24,450 nt of DNA from Prevotellamassilia sp. Lineage in GTDB: Bacteria; Bacteroidota; Bacteroidia; Bacteroidales; Bacteroidaceae. Position numbers and translations under genes: made by a program. Under the pieces are notes generated by a model. The model had not been told where the DNA came from, did not search any database, and was given only the letters and a program-made list of their open reading frames with translations. The stretch spans positions 1 to 24,450 of the forward strand of contig VSQE01000035.1 of the NCBI GenBank assembly GCA_009775705.1, written 5' to 3'. How positions within the stretch are numbered: position 1 is the first letter of the stretch; each line of letters opens with the position of its first letter. Below are positions 24,381-24,450 of this stretch, piece after piece.

Positions 24381-24450
24381 TGAAAAAAACATAGGATCTT
24401 GTTGAAAAAAGGTCCTATCTTTTTTGAAAAACATACTATGTTGTGAAAAA
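24381..24450. repeat. evenly spaced A-tracts with hairpins, running off the window end
   Basis: TGAAAAA recurs at 24381, 24403, 24425 and 24444 (spacing 22, 22, 19). Between them lie ATAGGATC/GGTCCTAT (24391-24398 with 24411-24418, an 8-bp stem with one G-U, followed by six T at 24420-24425) and the palindrome AACATACTATGTT (24430-24442). The region may be curved DNA, a second terminator, or the start of a repeat array. Confidence 0.55.

Noticed and set aside
24381..24450. Possible CRISPR array at the window end
   Set aside because: The units are too short (~22 bases including the spacer) and only the A-tract core repeats; no direct repeat of CRISPR length is seen.

Overview
The window looks like chromosomal DNA of a Bacteroidales bacterium (Bacteroidaceae/Prevotellaceae-like), with GC a little over half by eye. 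Three things point there. Most upstream regions carry the Bacteroidetes -7 promoter box TAnnTTTG. The gene families are typical of the order: DUF3575, a Rieske-like lipoprotein, split LysO and GH95 fucosidase. Most starts lack a Shine-Dalgarno sequence. The genus cannot be fixed from sequence alone.

Layout. Positions 1-2187 hold the 3' part of a CPA2-type cation:proton antiporter. A short intergenic stretch with a possible 34-residue ORF follows, then a complete pyruvate:ferredoxin oxidoreductase (nifJ, 2478-6029) closed by a strong terminator. Positions 6235-11178 form a tight three-gene operon of envelope proteins: a DUF3575 protein, a carboxypeptidase-regulatory-like/OmpA-like/TPR protein, and a 768-residue protein made of four tandem beta-barrel-like modules. 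This operon is the least explained part of the window. Converging on it from the minus strand is a polysaccharide pair: a Wzx-like flippase split by a one-base frameshift, and a GT2 glycosyltransferase. Next on the minus strand is a lysine exporter encoded as two ORFs (lysO halves), divergent from hflX (+).

hflX converges with a large secreted GH95 alpha-L-fucosidase (minus), and a 26-bp perfect inverted repeat separates them. Further right, a minus-strand operon runs SRPBCC protein - argH - Rieske-like lipoprotein. It is divergent from a type II NADH dehydrogenase-like gene (22796-24175). The last ~170 bases hold a consensus promoter followed within ~50 bases by an intrinsic terminator, then a second terminator-like hairpin and regularly spaced A-tracts running off the end.

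How they work together. NifJ (pyruvate oxidation), the NDH-2-like enzyme (NADH oxidation at the membrane) and the antiporter (ion/pH balance) are housekeeping energy genes of an anaerobe. The GH95 enzyme is a secreted fucose-releasing enzyme for host or plant glycans. The flippase/GT2 pair belongs to surface polysaccharide assembly and may be inactive. The 6.2-11.2 kb operon appears to build an outer-membrane or cell-surface assembly of unknown function. No tRNA, rRNA, insertion sequence or CRISPR array was recognised.
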